Assembly: GCA_963760735.1 (NCBI GenBank) | Contig: CAVXEB010000004.1 | Coordinates: forward strand, 496,001-560,000 | Reading direction: 5' to 3' | Origin: CF-46 sp963760735 | GTDB lineage: Bacteria; Chloroflexota; Limnocylindria; Limnocylindrales; CSP1-4 | Length of the DNA: 64,000 nt | Program-made: the position numbers and the translations under genes | Notes under the pieces: generated by a model | What the model was told of the DNA's origin: nothing | The model's input: the letters and a program-made list of their open reading frames with translations, nothing else | Databases searched by the model: none | In this document: piece by piece, positions 10,597-18,634 of the stretch | Position numbering within the stretch: the first letter of the stretch is position 1 | How the letters are laid out: each line of letters opens with the position of its first letter

Positions 10597-11599
10597 CTTC
10601 CGCGCCGTTGCTGCTCGTCGCCTCTCCGAAGACCGTGAGCTGTCGCCCGCGATCGTCAGCCTGGTCTCGTCCGACAGCGTCGGGCGCAGGGGCGGCGTCA
10701 AGTTCATCCCTGTCGATCGGATCGAGCCGAACCCGGAACAGCCTCGGATGGTCTTCGACGCCGACGCGCTCCGCGAGCTCGCCGGGTCGATCCGCGAGCA
10801 CGGCGTCCTGCAGCCGATCCTCGTCCGACCCAGGGGTGAGAACCAGTTCCAGGTCGTCGCTGGTGAGCGACGCTGGCGGGCGTCCAAGGAGGCCGGACTC
10901 GCGACGATTCCGGCGCTCGTCGAGGAGATCGACGACGACACGGCGCTCGAGATCTCGATCATCGAGAACCTCCAGCGCGAAGACCTCTCGCCGCTCGAAG
11001 AGGCGGCGATGTACGACCGGATGGTCCACGAGCACGGCTACTCGATCCGGAAGCTCGCCGAGAAGCTCGGCAAGGACAAGGGCTACCTGGAGAACCGGCT
11101 TCGGCTCGCCGATGCGCCGGAGGAGATCCGGGAGCTGGTGTCCTTGCGCAAAGACACCCTGTCGCACGCGTACGAGCTCCTGAAGGTCGACGACCCGAAG
11201 AAGCGGCGGAAGCTGGCCGGCCAGGTCGCCGCCGGCGAGCTGTCGCTGGTCAAGCTCCGGGAGAAGATCGAGGGGCGGCGGCCCCGCGCGGTGCGGATTG
11301 ACGAGGCCGACGTCGCGATCGTCGAGCCGGTGCCGGAGCCGACGACGGCCGCGAACGATGAGCCCGACTGGGCGACCGGGCGACCGATCGGTCCCCTCTC
11401 CGCCGACTCGCTCCAGAACGCCCGTCACCAGCTCAACGACGCGGTCGAGGATCTGGTCGCGGTGCTCCGATCGCCCGACGTCGTCCGCTCGATCCCCGAG
11501 GTCGACCGCGCCAACCTCGCGAAGTACCTGACGATCGCCAAGCTCAAGCTCGAGAACGCGATTGCCCTCGTCCGCTCGGGTCACACCGACCGGGACTGA
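10583..11599 (+). CDS. parB: Chromosome-partitioning protein ParB
   Basis: A 338-residue ParB/Spo0J. The N-terminal CTP-binding module is intact: PNPEQPR, GVLQPILVRP, GERRWRAS and ENLQREDLSPLEEA. The central helix-turn-helix reads SIRKLAEKLGKDKGYLENRL, in place of the usual GKSRPAVANALRLL type. It is followed by SHAYELL where most ParBs have GHARALL. The C-terminal ~60 residues are the dimerisation helices. The start is TTG at 10583, inside the parA end. A parS-like palindrome lies within the gene at 11140. Altered recognition residues fit an altered parS. Confidence 0.94.
   Translation: MARPDFRAVAARRLSEDRELSPAIVSLVSSDSVGRRGGVKFIPVDRIEPNPEQPRMVFDADALRELAGSIREHGVLQPILVRPRGENQFQVVAGERRWRASKEAGLATIPALVEEIDDDTALEISIIENLQREDLSPLEEAAMYDRMVHEHGYSIRKLAEKLGKDKGYLENRLRLADAPEEIRELVSLRKDTLSHAYELLKVDDPKKRRKLAGQVAAGELSLVKLREKIEGRRPRAVRIDEADVAIVEPVPEPTTAANDEPDWATGRPIGPLSADSLQNARHQLNDAVEDLVAVLRSPDVVRSIPEVDRANLAKYLTIAKLKLENAIALVRSGHTDRD
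11140..11155. promoter_or_regulatory. Candidate parS site 3, inside parB
   Basis: GTCCTTGCGCAAAGAC, one mismatch from the perfect palindrome. It lies within parB, where it encodes the residues SLRKD just after the recognition helix. The flanks extend the symmetry to GGTGTC...GACACC. Because it is coding, part of the sequence may be held by the protein. Confidence 0.55.
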
Positions 11600-11616
11600 C
11601 GCCAGACAGACACGGA

Positions 11617-11642
11617 GAAGCCGGCGCCCGGGCGCCGGCTTC
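11617..11642. terminator. Hairpin terminator after parB
   Basis: A 26-bp perfect inverted repeat (GAAGCCGGCGCC, two-base centre, GGCGCCGGCTTC) begins 17 bases after the parB stop. There is no strong U-tract (TCGTCGTGTT follows). It can serve parB and the convergent gene ending at 11697. Confidence 0.75.
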
Positions 11643-11696
11643 GTCGTGTTCGGGTCGGACCTCGCGTCCGACAGCCGGACGGCGTGGTCGCGCCGG

Positions 11697-12158
11697 CTAC
11701 GGCTTCGGGTTCTTCTTGCCCTTGGTCTTCGCGTCCGTCGACGTGTCGTGGCCATGGTTGGCCTTGGCGACCGTCCGGACGTACGCGCCGTGGTTGTCGA
11801 ACCCGGCCGGGGTATCGGCGTGGGCGGCCTCGCTGACGAGCTTTCCGTGGTTGTCCGGGTGCTCGCCGGTGGCCGCGTCTGCCGCCGCGCCGGGATCCGC
11901 CTCGTCCGTCTCTGGCGGCTCCGCCTCGTCGGTCTCCGGCGTCTCGGCCTCGGACTCGTCGGCGTCGTCGCCCTGCTCGCCGTCGGCACCCTCGGCTGCT
12001 TCGCCCTGCTCGCTTGCGTCACCCTGACCGGCGGCGGGCTCGGGGTGCCCGTTCGTGGTCGGGTGGGCCGCTCGTCCGGCGAGGGCAACCCCCGCGGAGA
12101 GGGCGAGGACGGCCAGGGCGATCAGCAGGCTGCGGAGACGGCGCTTGAGGGGATTCAC
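11697..12158 (-). CDS. Predicted secreted acidic protein
   Basis: A 153-residue protein with an N-terminal signal peptide: KRRLRS, then a hydrophobic run ending ALAGRAA. Next comes a low-complexity Asp/Glu/Ala/Pro segment with the imperfect repeat ETDEAEPPETDEADPG. The C-terminal part has recurring NHG units (NHGKLVSEAAH, NHGAYVRTVAK, ANHGH) and a lysine-rich tail. I chose GTG at 12158 because GGAGGT is nine bases upstream. I do not recognise the family. The histidine/acidic composition could bind metal ions, but that is speculative. Confidence 0.7.
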   Translation of the reverse strand: MNPLKRRLRSLLIALAVLALSAGVALAGRAAHPTTNGHPEPAAGQGDASEQGEAAEGADGEQGDDADESEAETPETDEAEPPETDEADPGAAADAATGEHPDNHGKLVSEAAHADTPAGFDNHGAYVRTVAKANHGHDTSTDAKTKGKKNPKP

Positions 12159-12275
12159 GACGATCGGACCTCCAGGGTGGAAATGCGTCACCCCTGACAA
12201 CGACCGGCACGGTGATCGGTTATGGGCACGAGATGGGTACCTTCGTCCCAATCCGTGCCCGAGGGCATGACCCGA

Positions 12276-13031
12276 TCAGACGATGACGGCCCGGACCCAG
12301 GTCACCGCCAGCACCGCGAGAGCCAGGGCCTGGATCCGCCAGGCCCACTCGCGACGCGCGGGAGACCCGTCCGCGGCGACCAGCGCCGCTCCGGCTGCGA
12401 CCAGACCGGCGACGAGGATGCCGACGACGCCCGCGACGGGGACGTCCGCCAGGAGGGCCGACCCGGTGGCGATCGCCGCGACAAGCGCCAGGAGGGCCGC
12501 GGCGACCCTGGCGGCCCGGTGTGGGCCCAGGCGGTCGGCGACCGACGTCCGGCCCGCGGCCCGATCCCGCTCGACGTCGACGAGACTGTTGCCGATCGCG
12601 AGGGCGGTGCCGGCGGCGACGGCGGCGGGGACGAGCGCGGCAAACGCCGGGGGCAGCGTGCCGGTCGCCCCGAGCCAGCCATAGACCGGCAGGATCGGGA
12701 TCCCGATCGCGAACGGCAGCCACGACCACGCGGTCCCCTTCAGCCGCAGGTCGTAGGCGAGGCCGATCCCGATCACGATGATCGAGAGGCCCGCGATGGC
12801 CAGGCTCACGGTCACGGCCAGCGCCAGGCCGGCCAAGAAAAGGACGACGGCGGCGGCCCGTGCGGCCCCGCGATCGACGAGACCCTCCGGGATCGGCTTG
12901 CCCGCCTTCCGATCCGCATCGTGCGGGGCGTCGACGAGGTCGTTGACCGTCCCGATCCCGAGCTGCAGGAGCGTCATGGCGAGGCCGATCCGGATGGCCA
13001 GGTCGGGTCCGGCGCCGGCCACCACGGCCAC
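12276..13031 (-). CDS. UbiA-family prenyltransferase
   Basis: A polytopic membrane prenyltransferase with both aspartate motifs: NDLVDAPHDADRKAGKPI near the N-terminus and VDVERDRAAGRTSVADRLG in the second half. Seven or more hydrophobic segments are visible. Homology-like sequence continues in frame upstream to about 13100 (LLGWVRLGHPFPSVLDGL), as expected for the first UbiA helix. No ATG, GTG or TTG precedes it, however, so the true start may be a rare codon (CTG at 13097) or lost to an indel. The aromatic substrate is unknown. Confidence 0.82.
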   Translation of the reverse strand: MAVVAGAGPDLAIRIGLAMTLLQLGIGTVNDLVDAPHDADRKAGKPIPEGLVDRGAARAAAVVLFLAGLALAVTVSLAIAGLSIIVIGIGLAYDLRLKGTAWSWLPFAIGIPILPVYGWLGATGTLPPAFAALVPAAVAAGTALAIGNSLVDVERDRAAGRTSVADRLGPHRAARVAAALLALVAAIATGSALLADVPVAGVVGILVAGLVAAGAALVAADGSPARREWAWRIQALALAVLAVTWVRAVIV

Positions 13032-13134
13032 TCCCCCGCTGACCAGGCCATCGAGGACCGACGGGAAGGGATGGCCGAGCCGGACCCAGCCGAGCAGGCG
13101 GGCGCCCCCGGACGGCGACGCGGCTGGAGCCGCC

Positions 13135-13500
13135 TCAGACGTAGACGAGCTCGGCGAAGTTGGCGACGAGGTACTCGATCAGGCGGTCGCGACCGTCGGA
13201 GACCTGCGATCGGATCCCCGGCACGAGCGCGAACAAGGAGATCGCCGGGACCATCAAGCTCCCGTCGCGATCCCGACCGACGACCGCCGGCGGACCGCCA
13301 CCGGAAGCGAACACCCGTTCGAAACCTGCCTCGTCGAGGCGAGCCGCCTTCCGGAAGTCCGAGACGACCTGGCGAACGCCGCGGCGGATCGCCACGTCGC
13401 GCATCATCTCCGCGGCCCAGGCGTCGATCTGGTCGTCGCTCTGCTCCGCGAGACGGGCGCGGTACTCCCTGGGGTCGGCCGACAGGCCCGACGTCGCCAC
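13135..13500 (-). CDS. Hypothetical protein
   Basis: A 121-residue soluble protein with no recognised domain. It is predicted helical, with a central Gly-Gly-Gly-Pro-Pro loop and a hydrophobic C-terminus (LIEYLVANFAELVYV). The GTG start at 13500 has AGGAG five bases upstream, which supports expression. It lies between the HAD-PlsC fusion and the UbiA gene on the same strand and may be in their operon. Confidence 0.7.
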   Translation of the reverse strand: MATSGLSADPREYRARLAEQSDDQIDAWAAEMMRDVAIRRGVRQVVSDFRKAARLDEAGFERVFASGGGPPAVVGRDRDGSLMVPAISLFALVPGIRSQVSDGRDRLIEYLVANFAELVYV

Positions 13501-13552
13501 GTGGTCTCCTGGCAGGTGAAGTCGCCGGCAGTATGCCAGAGATCAGGCGGCG

Positions 13553-15067
13553 TCAGACCCCGCGAGGCGGGTCGCCGGACGCCGCGGCAGACTCGATCCG
13601 GAGACGGGCAACGCGGTCGAGCTCCGCCGCCTCGGCGGCCTCGCGGCTGCCCTCGGGCCACTCGTTGAACAGCTCCGTCAGCCACCGCCCGAACGGACCC
13701 GGACGGCCCACCTCGGGCTGGTCGGCGACCATCGCGCCGAGGGCGGCCTGACAGCGAGCGGTCATCTCCGCGACGCCCTCGCGACTTCGGCTCCCGGTCG
13801 GCGGGATCGGCTCGCCGATCCGGACCGTGATCCGCCGGCCGACCCCGAGCCACGACGTCCCGGCGATCGCGATCGGGACGACGGGGACCCCTTCGCGCAG
13901 CGCGAAGTAGGCCGCGCCGGCATCAAGCGGACGGAGGTGCGACTCGAACGGCTGGATCCTCCCCTCCCCGGCAATCGCCAGGACGCGACCGGCCTCGATC
14001 GTCCAGTGGACCCGGCGCGTCGCCTCGAGCAGATCGCGCTTGCCCGGGTGGTACGGGATCGTCGCTCCGGTCCAGTTCATGAGCCGGTTCCGGCTGCCGA
14101 CGGACATGTCCTCCTCGCGCGGCCCGAAGAACATCAGGCGCGGCCGCAACGGGAGCGTCGCCATCAGGATGAACGGATCGACCCAGCTCAGGTGGTTGAA
14201 GCAGTAGATCGAAGCGGTCCCCGGCAACCGGTCCCGGCCGACGAGGCGGGGTCGGAAGAGCGCTCGGCAGACGAGCCACGCCCCGGCCCGGGTCAGGACG
14301 GTCCGGATCGTCCGACGCCACGGATGGATCGTGTCCGGTGGCGGCCCATGGCGCGGTCGATCGACCGACGGTGCCGCCACCACCGCGCCGGGTGGCGCCC
14401 GCTCCGGCACGTCGATGGTCGCCGGATCGAGGTCGGCGAGGCGTGGCAGCACGACGTCCGCCTCCTCCTCGGCCCCCGGCGCCGGTGGAACAGCCGCATT
14501 CGGGACGAGGACGGTGACCATCGCGGCGGCACGACCGGCGCGCAGGCCGTTCAGCGAGTCCTCGACGACGAGCACATGGGCGGGCTCGACGCCGAGCCGG
14601 TGGGCGGCCTCGAGGAAGACATCCGGGGCGGGCTTGCCGTGGGCGACGTCGTCCGACGACACGACGACCCGGAACGTGTCCGCCAGCCCGGTCGCAGCGA
14701 GGGCCGCGTCGATGACGGCCCGGTGCGACGACGACGCGAGCGCGACCGGAAGGGCGCTTGCGATCCGGCGGACCGCGGCCACCGCACCGTCGATGGCCGG
14801 GGCGCCCAGGCGCGCGTAGCGCTCGATCATCCCGTCGACGATCGCCTGCTCGATGTCCGCGGCGGGCAGGTCCAGGTCGAGCCGACGGCGCATCGTCTCC
14901 GACCATTGCCGCGAGTTCGCGCCCATGACGGCGTGCCGGTCGTCGACGGTCCACACACGACCGTGCTCGGCGGCGAACGCCTTCCGAACGTCGTCCCACC
15001 AGATCTCCGAGTCGACGATCACGCCGTCGAGATCGAAGATCACCGCGCCGATCGAGCGACGAGCCAC
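13553..15067 (-). CDS. HAD-superfamily phosphatase fused to PlsC-type acyltransferase
   Basis: A 504-residue two-domain protein. Residues ~1-215 are a HAD-IA (beta-phosphoglucomutase-like) hydrolase: nucleophile motif VIFDLDGVIVDSE, motif II LASSSH, motif III lysine in GKPAPDVF, acidic motif VVEDSLNG. Residues ~260-480 are a 1-acyl-glycerol-3-phosphate acyltransferase-like domain: HX4D motif NHLSWVDPF, then GEGRIQPF in place of FPEGTRS, and VPVVPIAIAGT. SerB-PlsC fusions are known, but here the phosphatase is of another HAD class. GTG at 15067 begins the HAD domain. It may link dephosphorylation and acylation in lipid synthesis. Confidence 0.85.
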   Translation of the reverse strand: MARRSIGAVIFDLDGVIVDSEIWWDDVRKAFAAEHGRVWTVDDRHAVMGANSRQWSETMRRRLDLDLPAADIEQAIVDGMIERYARLGAPAIDGAVAAVRRIASALPVALASSSHRAVIDAALAATGLADTFRVVVSSDDVAHGKPAPDVFLEAAHRLGVEPAHVLVVEDSLNGLRAGRAAAMVTVLVPNAAVPPAPGAEEEADVVLPRLADLDPATIDVPERAPPGAVVAAPSVDRPRHGPPPDTIHPWRRTIRTVLTRAGAWLVCRALFRPRLVGRDRLPGTASIYCFNHLSWVDPFILMATLPLRPRLMFFGPREEDMSVGSRNRLMNWTGATIPYHPGKRDLLEATRRVHWTIEAGRVLAIAGEGRIQPFESHLRPLDAGAAYFALREGVPVVPIAIAGTSWLGVGRRITVRIGEPIPPTGSRSREGVAEMTARCQAALGAMVADQPEVGRPGPFGRWLTELFNEWPEGSREAAEAAELDRVARLRIESAAASGDPPRGV

Positions 15068-15093
15068 TCGATCCCCGCGGCAGGTCGGGATGC

Positions 15094-15705
15094 TCAGCGA
15101 CCGGCCGTGCCGGGCGCCGCAGGCTTCGTCGACGGGCGGGTCGTTCCCGGCTTGGCGCTCGTCGCTGCCGCGCCGGCCGGCGTCCCGGCCGGCTTCGTGA
15201 CTGCGGTCGTCCGCGACGCGGACGGACGCTTCGTGGTGGCCGTCTTCGAGCCGGCGCGCGCCCGTCGCCGCCCTCTCGTCTCCTCGACGGGCGGGAGCGG
15301 GCGGCCGTCGATCGCGGCGATCACCCGCAAGGCGAACGCCGCGACCTGGTCCGCCTCGGCGTCGATGCCGCGGAGGACCTGCTGCTCCAGCTGGAAGCTC
15401 AGCAGCCGGTGGCCGCCCTGCGTCTCGACCGCGAGCTCGCCGATCGCGACCCGGTTCCAGCGGATGAGCTTCGTCGTCGCCCGCGGGCCCTCGCCGGGGA
15501 TGATCCGGACGAAGCTCGAGACGAGGCCGGGGTCGGTGGGGGCGAAGATCGTGAACCGGGACGAGGGATCGTCGCCCCAGGCCACCCAGCAGTGCGGATC
15601 GCGGCCCGCGCCGAACGTCTCGAGCACCGGATCGATCACCGCCGCGATCCGCGAGGACTCCGCGTTCTTGTGCGGGGCACGCGCGCGCCACTCGCTGAGT
15701 CGCAT
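15094..15705 (-). CDS. Conserved hypothetical protein with basic Ala/Lys/Thr tail
   Basis: A 203-residue protein. The first ~140 residues form a mixed alpha/beta domain (MRLSEWRARAPHKNAES, HCWVAWGDDPSSRF) I cannot name. The last ~60 are low-complexity, basic and rich in Ala, Thr, Pro and Lys, like a histone H1 or DNA-binding tail. ATG at 15705 has GGAGG five bases upstream. It precedes the HAD-PlsC gene by 26 bases on the same strand. Confidence 0.72.
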   Translation of the reverse strand: MRLSEWRARAPHKNAESSRIAAVIDPVLETFGAGRDPHCWVAWGDDPSSRFTIFAPTDPGLVSSFVRIIPGEGPRATTKLIRWNRVAIGELAVETQGGHRLLSFQLEQQVLRGIDAEADQVAAFALRVIAAIDGRPLPPVEETRGRRRARAGSKTATTKRPSASRTTAVTKPAGTPAGAAATSAKPGTTRPSTKPAAPGTAGR

Positions 15706-15849
15706 CGATCCCTCCGATCCGAATCCGCCGCGAGCCCGGGGTGCACCGGTCGGCCCGAGGCTAGCACAGTCCTGTACCGTTCCCGTCGCGTCCGTCGTGG
15801 GTCGGCGAGGCGAGTCGAGCGAGGGAGACGTGACGGGGATCTGCACGTG

Positions 15850-16977
15850 ATGGCGATGCCGCCGGGAGCGCTCATCGGGTCCGGCGACGGCCAGGTCGAC
15901 TTCGCCGTGATCCTCATCCTCGGGGGCGGCATCGTCGGTGGCCTGATCCTCCTCGGTCGGGGTCTCGCGGACTATCGCGCGGGCGGACGGATCCGCGGGA
16001 TCTCCACGTCGCGGATCGCCTCGATCGCGGTCGGCGAGGTCCTCGTCAGCGGCACCGCGGAGCCGATCGAGCTGACCCTCGTGTCGCCGCTCCAGAGTGC
16101 ACCGTGCCTGTTCTACCGCGCCCGCGTGACCGATTCGAGCAGCGAGGGCGGCGACGTGTTCCACGAGGAACGAGCGGTCGGCTTCCGCATCTCGGACGGG
16201 ACCGGATCGGTTCGCGTGTTCCCGGGCCGAGCCACCTTCGACGTCCCCGACCGCTTCGACGAGGAGGGCGGTCGATGGGACGGCGATCCTCCGGGGCTGA
16301 TGCCGCGGACCGGCTCCGCGTTCGGGCCGGGCATCGATCGCGAATCGCAGATCGCAGCGCTCCTGACCGTGCGCGACCCCGGCCGCGACCCGTGGTCGAC
16401 GCCGTTCACGACGGCCGCCCAGACGCCGTTCGGGAAGGTCTCGCTCCTGACGGCCGGGAGCAGCCATCGGCACTATACGGAGGGGCGGATCGAGGCCGGT
16501 GACGTCGTCACGATCGTCGGCCGCGCCCTCCCGTTCGGCGACCTGTCCGATCCGGCGGCGGCGAACATCCTCGACGAAGCGATGGTCCCCGCGGGCGATG
16601 CCGAGGTCGCGGCCGACCTGGCCGAGGCGCGCGCGGCCGGTCTGCTCGCGGCGACCCCGGAGGAAGCGTGGGGCAATGCAGCGATCGAGGGCTTCGGGAT
16701 CGGGCGGCCCGCACGGCAACCGGAGCTGGACCCGGCCGCGACCCTGCCCCCGCCACCCGACCCGGCGATCGCCGCCCGCGCCCGCGACGCCTTCGACATC
16801 GCGCCGGAGACCCTCGTCCTTGCCGGCTCGTCCGACGCCGCCCTGTTCGTCTCCCTCGGGGCGCCGGCCGCCGTCACCGACCGTCACCGCGGGACGATCG
16901 TCGTCGGCCTCGTCGGCGGGGTCGTCGCGATCGTGTCGGCGATGGCCCTCGCGATCCTCGCGACGGGCGCGGGCTGA
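15850..16977 (+). CDS. GIDE-domain membrane protein (MUL1-like)
   Basis: A 375-residue protein with an N-terminal membrane segment (VILILGGGIVGGLILLGRGL), a large beta-rich region resembling the GIDE domain of E3-ligase-like MUL1 homologues (PCLFYRARV, FPGRATFDVP, EGRIEAGDVVTIVGRA) and a C-terminal membrane helix. No RING finger is present. Bacterial GIDE proteins commonly sit with lemA, as here: the stop shares a base with the lemA ATG (TGATG). Probably an envelope protein; the function is unknown. Confidence 0.8.
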   Translation: MAMPPGALIGSGDGQVDFAVILILGGGIVGGLILLGRGLADYRAGGRIRGISTSRIASIAVGEVLVSGTAEPIELTLVSPLQSAPCLFYRARVTDSSSEGGDVFHEERAVGFRISDGTGSVRVFPGRATFDVPDRFDEEGGRWDGDPPGLMPRTGSAFGPGIDRESQIAALLTVRDPGRDPWSTPFTTAAQTPFGKVSLLTAGSSHRHYTEGRIEAGDVVTIVGRALPFGDLSDPAAANILDEAMVPAGDAEVAADLAEARAAGLLAATPEEAWGNAAIEGFGIGRPARQPELDPAATLPPPPDPAIAARARDAFDIAPETLVLAGSSDAALFVSLGAPAAVTDRHRGTIVVGLVGGVVAIVSAMALAILATGAG

Positions 16978-17567
16978 TGCCGATCGCACTCGCGACGGCC
17001 TTCGCGGTCGGGCTCCTCGTCGCGATCGTCCTCTTCTTCGTCGTCATGATCTACAACGACGTCATCGCCATGGAGCGCCGGATCGACAAGGCGTGGGCGA
17101 ACATCGAGGTGGTGCTCCAACAGCGCCACGATCAGCTGCCGGCCCTCGTCGACGCCGTTCGGGGCCTGATGCGGTTCGAGCGGGACGTGCTGACGGCGGT
17201 GACGACCGCCCGGGCCGCGTTCTCCCCCACCGCTCCGATCCCGAACCAGGCCGCGACCGCTGCCGAGACCACCCGGGCCGTCCGGACGCTGTTCGCCACG
17301 GTGGAGCGCTACCCCGAGGTCCGCTCGGCAGGCAACGTCCTCGCGCTCCAGGAGGAGATCGAGCGGCTGGAGGGGATGCTCGCGGACCGCCGGGAGCTCT
17401 ACAACGACCAGGTCTACCGGCTGAACTCGCGGATCGCGCAGGTTCCAGCCGTGATGCTCGCGCGGCTGTTCGGCTGGCGGCCGCGTCCGTTCTTCGACGC
17501 GGAGCCCGGTGCGGACGTGCCACCTCCCGGCCTGGCCGACGCGATGGACGCGCCCCCACCGCCGTGA
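16977..17567 (+). CDS. lemA: LemA family protein
   Basis: A 196-residue membrane-anchored protein: one N-terminal transmembrane helix (ATAFAVGLLVAIVLFFVVMI), then the LemA coiled coil. Family signatures are YNDVIAMERRIDKAWANIEVVLQQRHDQLPALVDAV and, later, LYNDQVYRLNSRIAQVPA (each given only in part in the family). LemA proteins are envelope-associated with unclear function. The ATG overlaps the previous stop by one base and the stop overlaps the next GTG by three, so the three genes form a coupled unit. Confidence 0.9.
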   Translation: MPIALATAFAVGLLVAIVLFFVVMIYNDVIAMERRIDKAWANIEVVLQQRHDQLPALVDAVRGLMRFERDVLTAVTTARAAFSPTAPIPNQAATAAETTRAVRTLFATVERYPEVRSAGNVLALQEEIERLEGMLADRRELYNDQVYRLNSRIAQVPAVMLARLFGWRPRPFFDAEPGADVPPPGLADAMDAPPPP

Positions 17568-18229
17568 CGGGCTCGGCCGAAGCGGCACCGCCGACCCGCC
17601 TCGTGCTCGTCCGTCACGGCGAGACTGACTGGTCCAGGGACGGCCGGCACACGGGCCACACGGACATCCCGCTCAACGACACCGGCCGCGCGCAGGCCCG
17701 GGAGCTCGCGACGGTCCTCGCGGGGCGATCGTTCTCGCGGGTCGTGGCGAGCCCGTTGGCCCGCGCCGCCGAGACGGCCAGGCTCGCGGGCTTCGGCGAT
17801 CGCGTGGAGCTCGACGACGACCTCCGCGAGTGGGACTACGGCGTGTTCGAGGGCCGGACGCGGGCCGAGATCGCCGAGAAGATGCCGGGCTGGACCGTCT
17901 GGAGTGTCCCGATCGTCGACGGCGAGACCCTCGAGGAGCTCGGCGTCCGGGCCGACCGCGTCATCTCCTCGCTCCTCCCCGCGGGAGGCGACGTCCTCGT
18001 GTTCTCGCACGGGCACTTCGTGCGCGTCCTGGCCGCCCGCTGGATCGGCGCCGCGCCCGTCGTCGCGAGCCGGCTCGAGCTGTGGACGGCCACGGTCTCG
18101 GAGCTCGGCTGGGAGCAGGATCGACGAGTGATCGAGATCTGGAACGCGGGCCCGCGACCCGCGCCGGACGGGTCGGGATCCTCGCCCGATCCGGCCCGGT
18201 CCGCGGCGGCCGGAGGCGCTTCGCGGTAG
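17564..18229 (+). CDS. Histidine phosphatase (phosphoglycerate mutase-like)
   Basis: A 221-residue RHG-motif enzyme. The phospho-accepting histidine is in LVLVRHGETDW near residue 17, and the second catalytic histidine in VFSHGHFVRV near residue 150. LDDDLREWDYGVFEG is typical of the GpmB/SixA/SHB17 group. It may be a broad-spectrum or sugar phosphatase. The C-terminal ~30 residues are low-complexity Ser/Pro/Ala. The GTG overlaps the LemA stop (GTGA). Confidence 0.88.
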   Translation: MTGSAEAAPPTRLVLVRHGETDWSRDGRHTGHTDIPLNDTGRAQARELATVLAGRSFSRVVASPLARAAETARLAGFGDRVELDDDLREWDYGVFEGRTRAEIAEKMPGWTVWSVPIVDGETLEELGVRADRVISSLLPAGGDVLVFSHGHFVRVLAARWIGAAPVVASRLELWTATVSELGWEQDRRVIEIWNAGPRPAPDGSGSSPDPARSAAAGGASR

Positions 18230-18337
18230 AATGTCGGTCTCGCGTCCCCCACGCGACCCGTCCCCGCTCTAGGTCGTTGGCCCTCCCGGACCGGCCTGAT
18301 GCGTCGGCCGATCGTTGTTCGAGGAGAGTTTTCGCCC

Positions 18338-18538
18338 ATGGCCAGCGGCACGATGCGTCCCTCTCGACCCTCCGCGCAGGCGGCGAACGAGCCCCTGAAG
18401 CACGTCATCGCCGAGTACAAGCACCAGGCCCAGACGATCACCTGCGTCTGTGGCTGGCACGGCAAGAGCTCGTCGACGGATGGCCGGACGTCCGAGTGGA
18501 CTGCCCACCTCGCAGCGAACCGGACCAAGCCCCGCTGA
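18338..18538 (+). CDS. Small protein with Cys-X-Cys/His motif
   Basis: A 66-residue basic protein. ATG at 18338 has GAGGAGAG ten bases upstream. The middle contains TCVCGWHGKSSST, a compact cysteine/histidine cluster that could bind zinc as half of a finger. A TAGAAT -10-like hexamer at 18227-18232 may start a ~100-base leader. I do not know the family. A terminator follows at 18574. Confidence 0.65.
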   Translation: MASGTMRPSRPSAQAANEPLKHVIAEYKHQAQTITCVCGWHGKSSSTDGRTSEWTAHLAANRTKPR

Positions 18539-18573
18539 CGCCCGGGCCGCGTCCGCGGCCTGTCCGAGCCCCC

Positions 18574-18599
18574 ACGACCGGTGCGAACGCGCCGGTCGT
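18574..18599. terminator. Intrinsic terminator
   Basis: ACGACCGG, ten-base loop, CCGGTCGT, then TTTCGATTTC. It is an eight-base-pair stem followed by a T-rich stretch, ending the transcript of the small 66-residue protein. Confidence 0.75.
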
Positions 18600-18634
18600 T
18601 TCGATTTCATCGGGCGATCGGTACGATTCGACCC

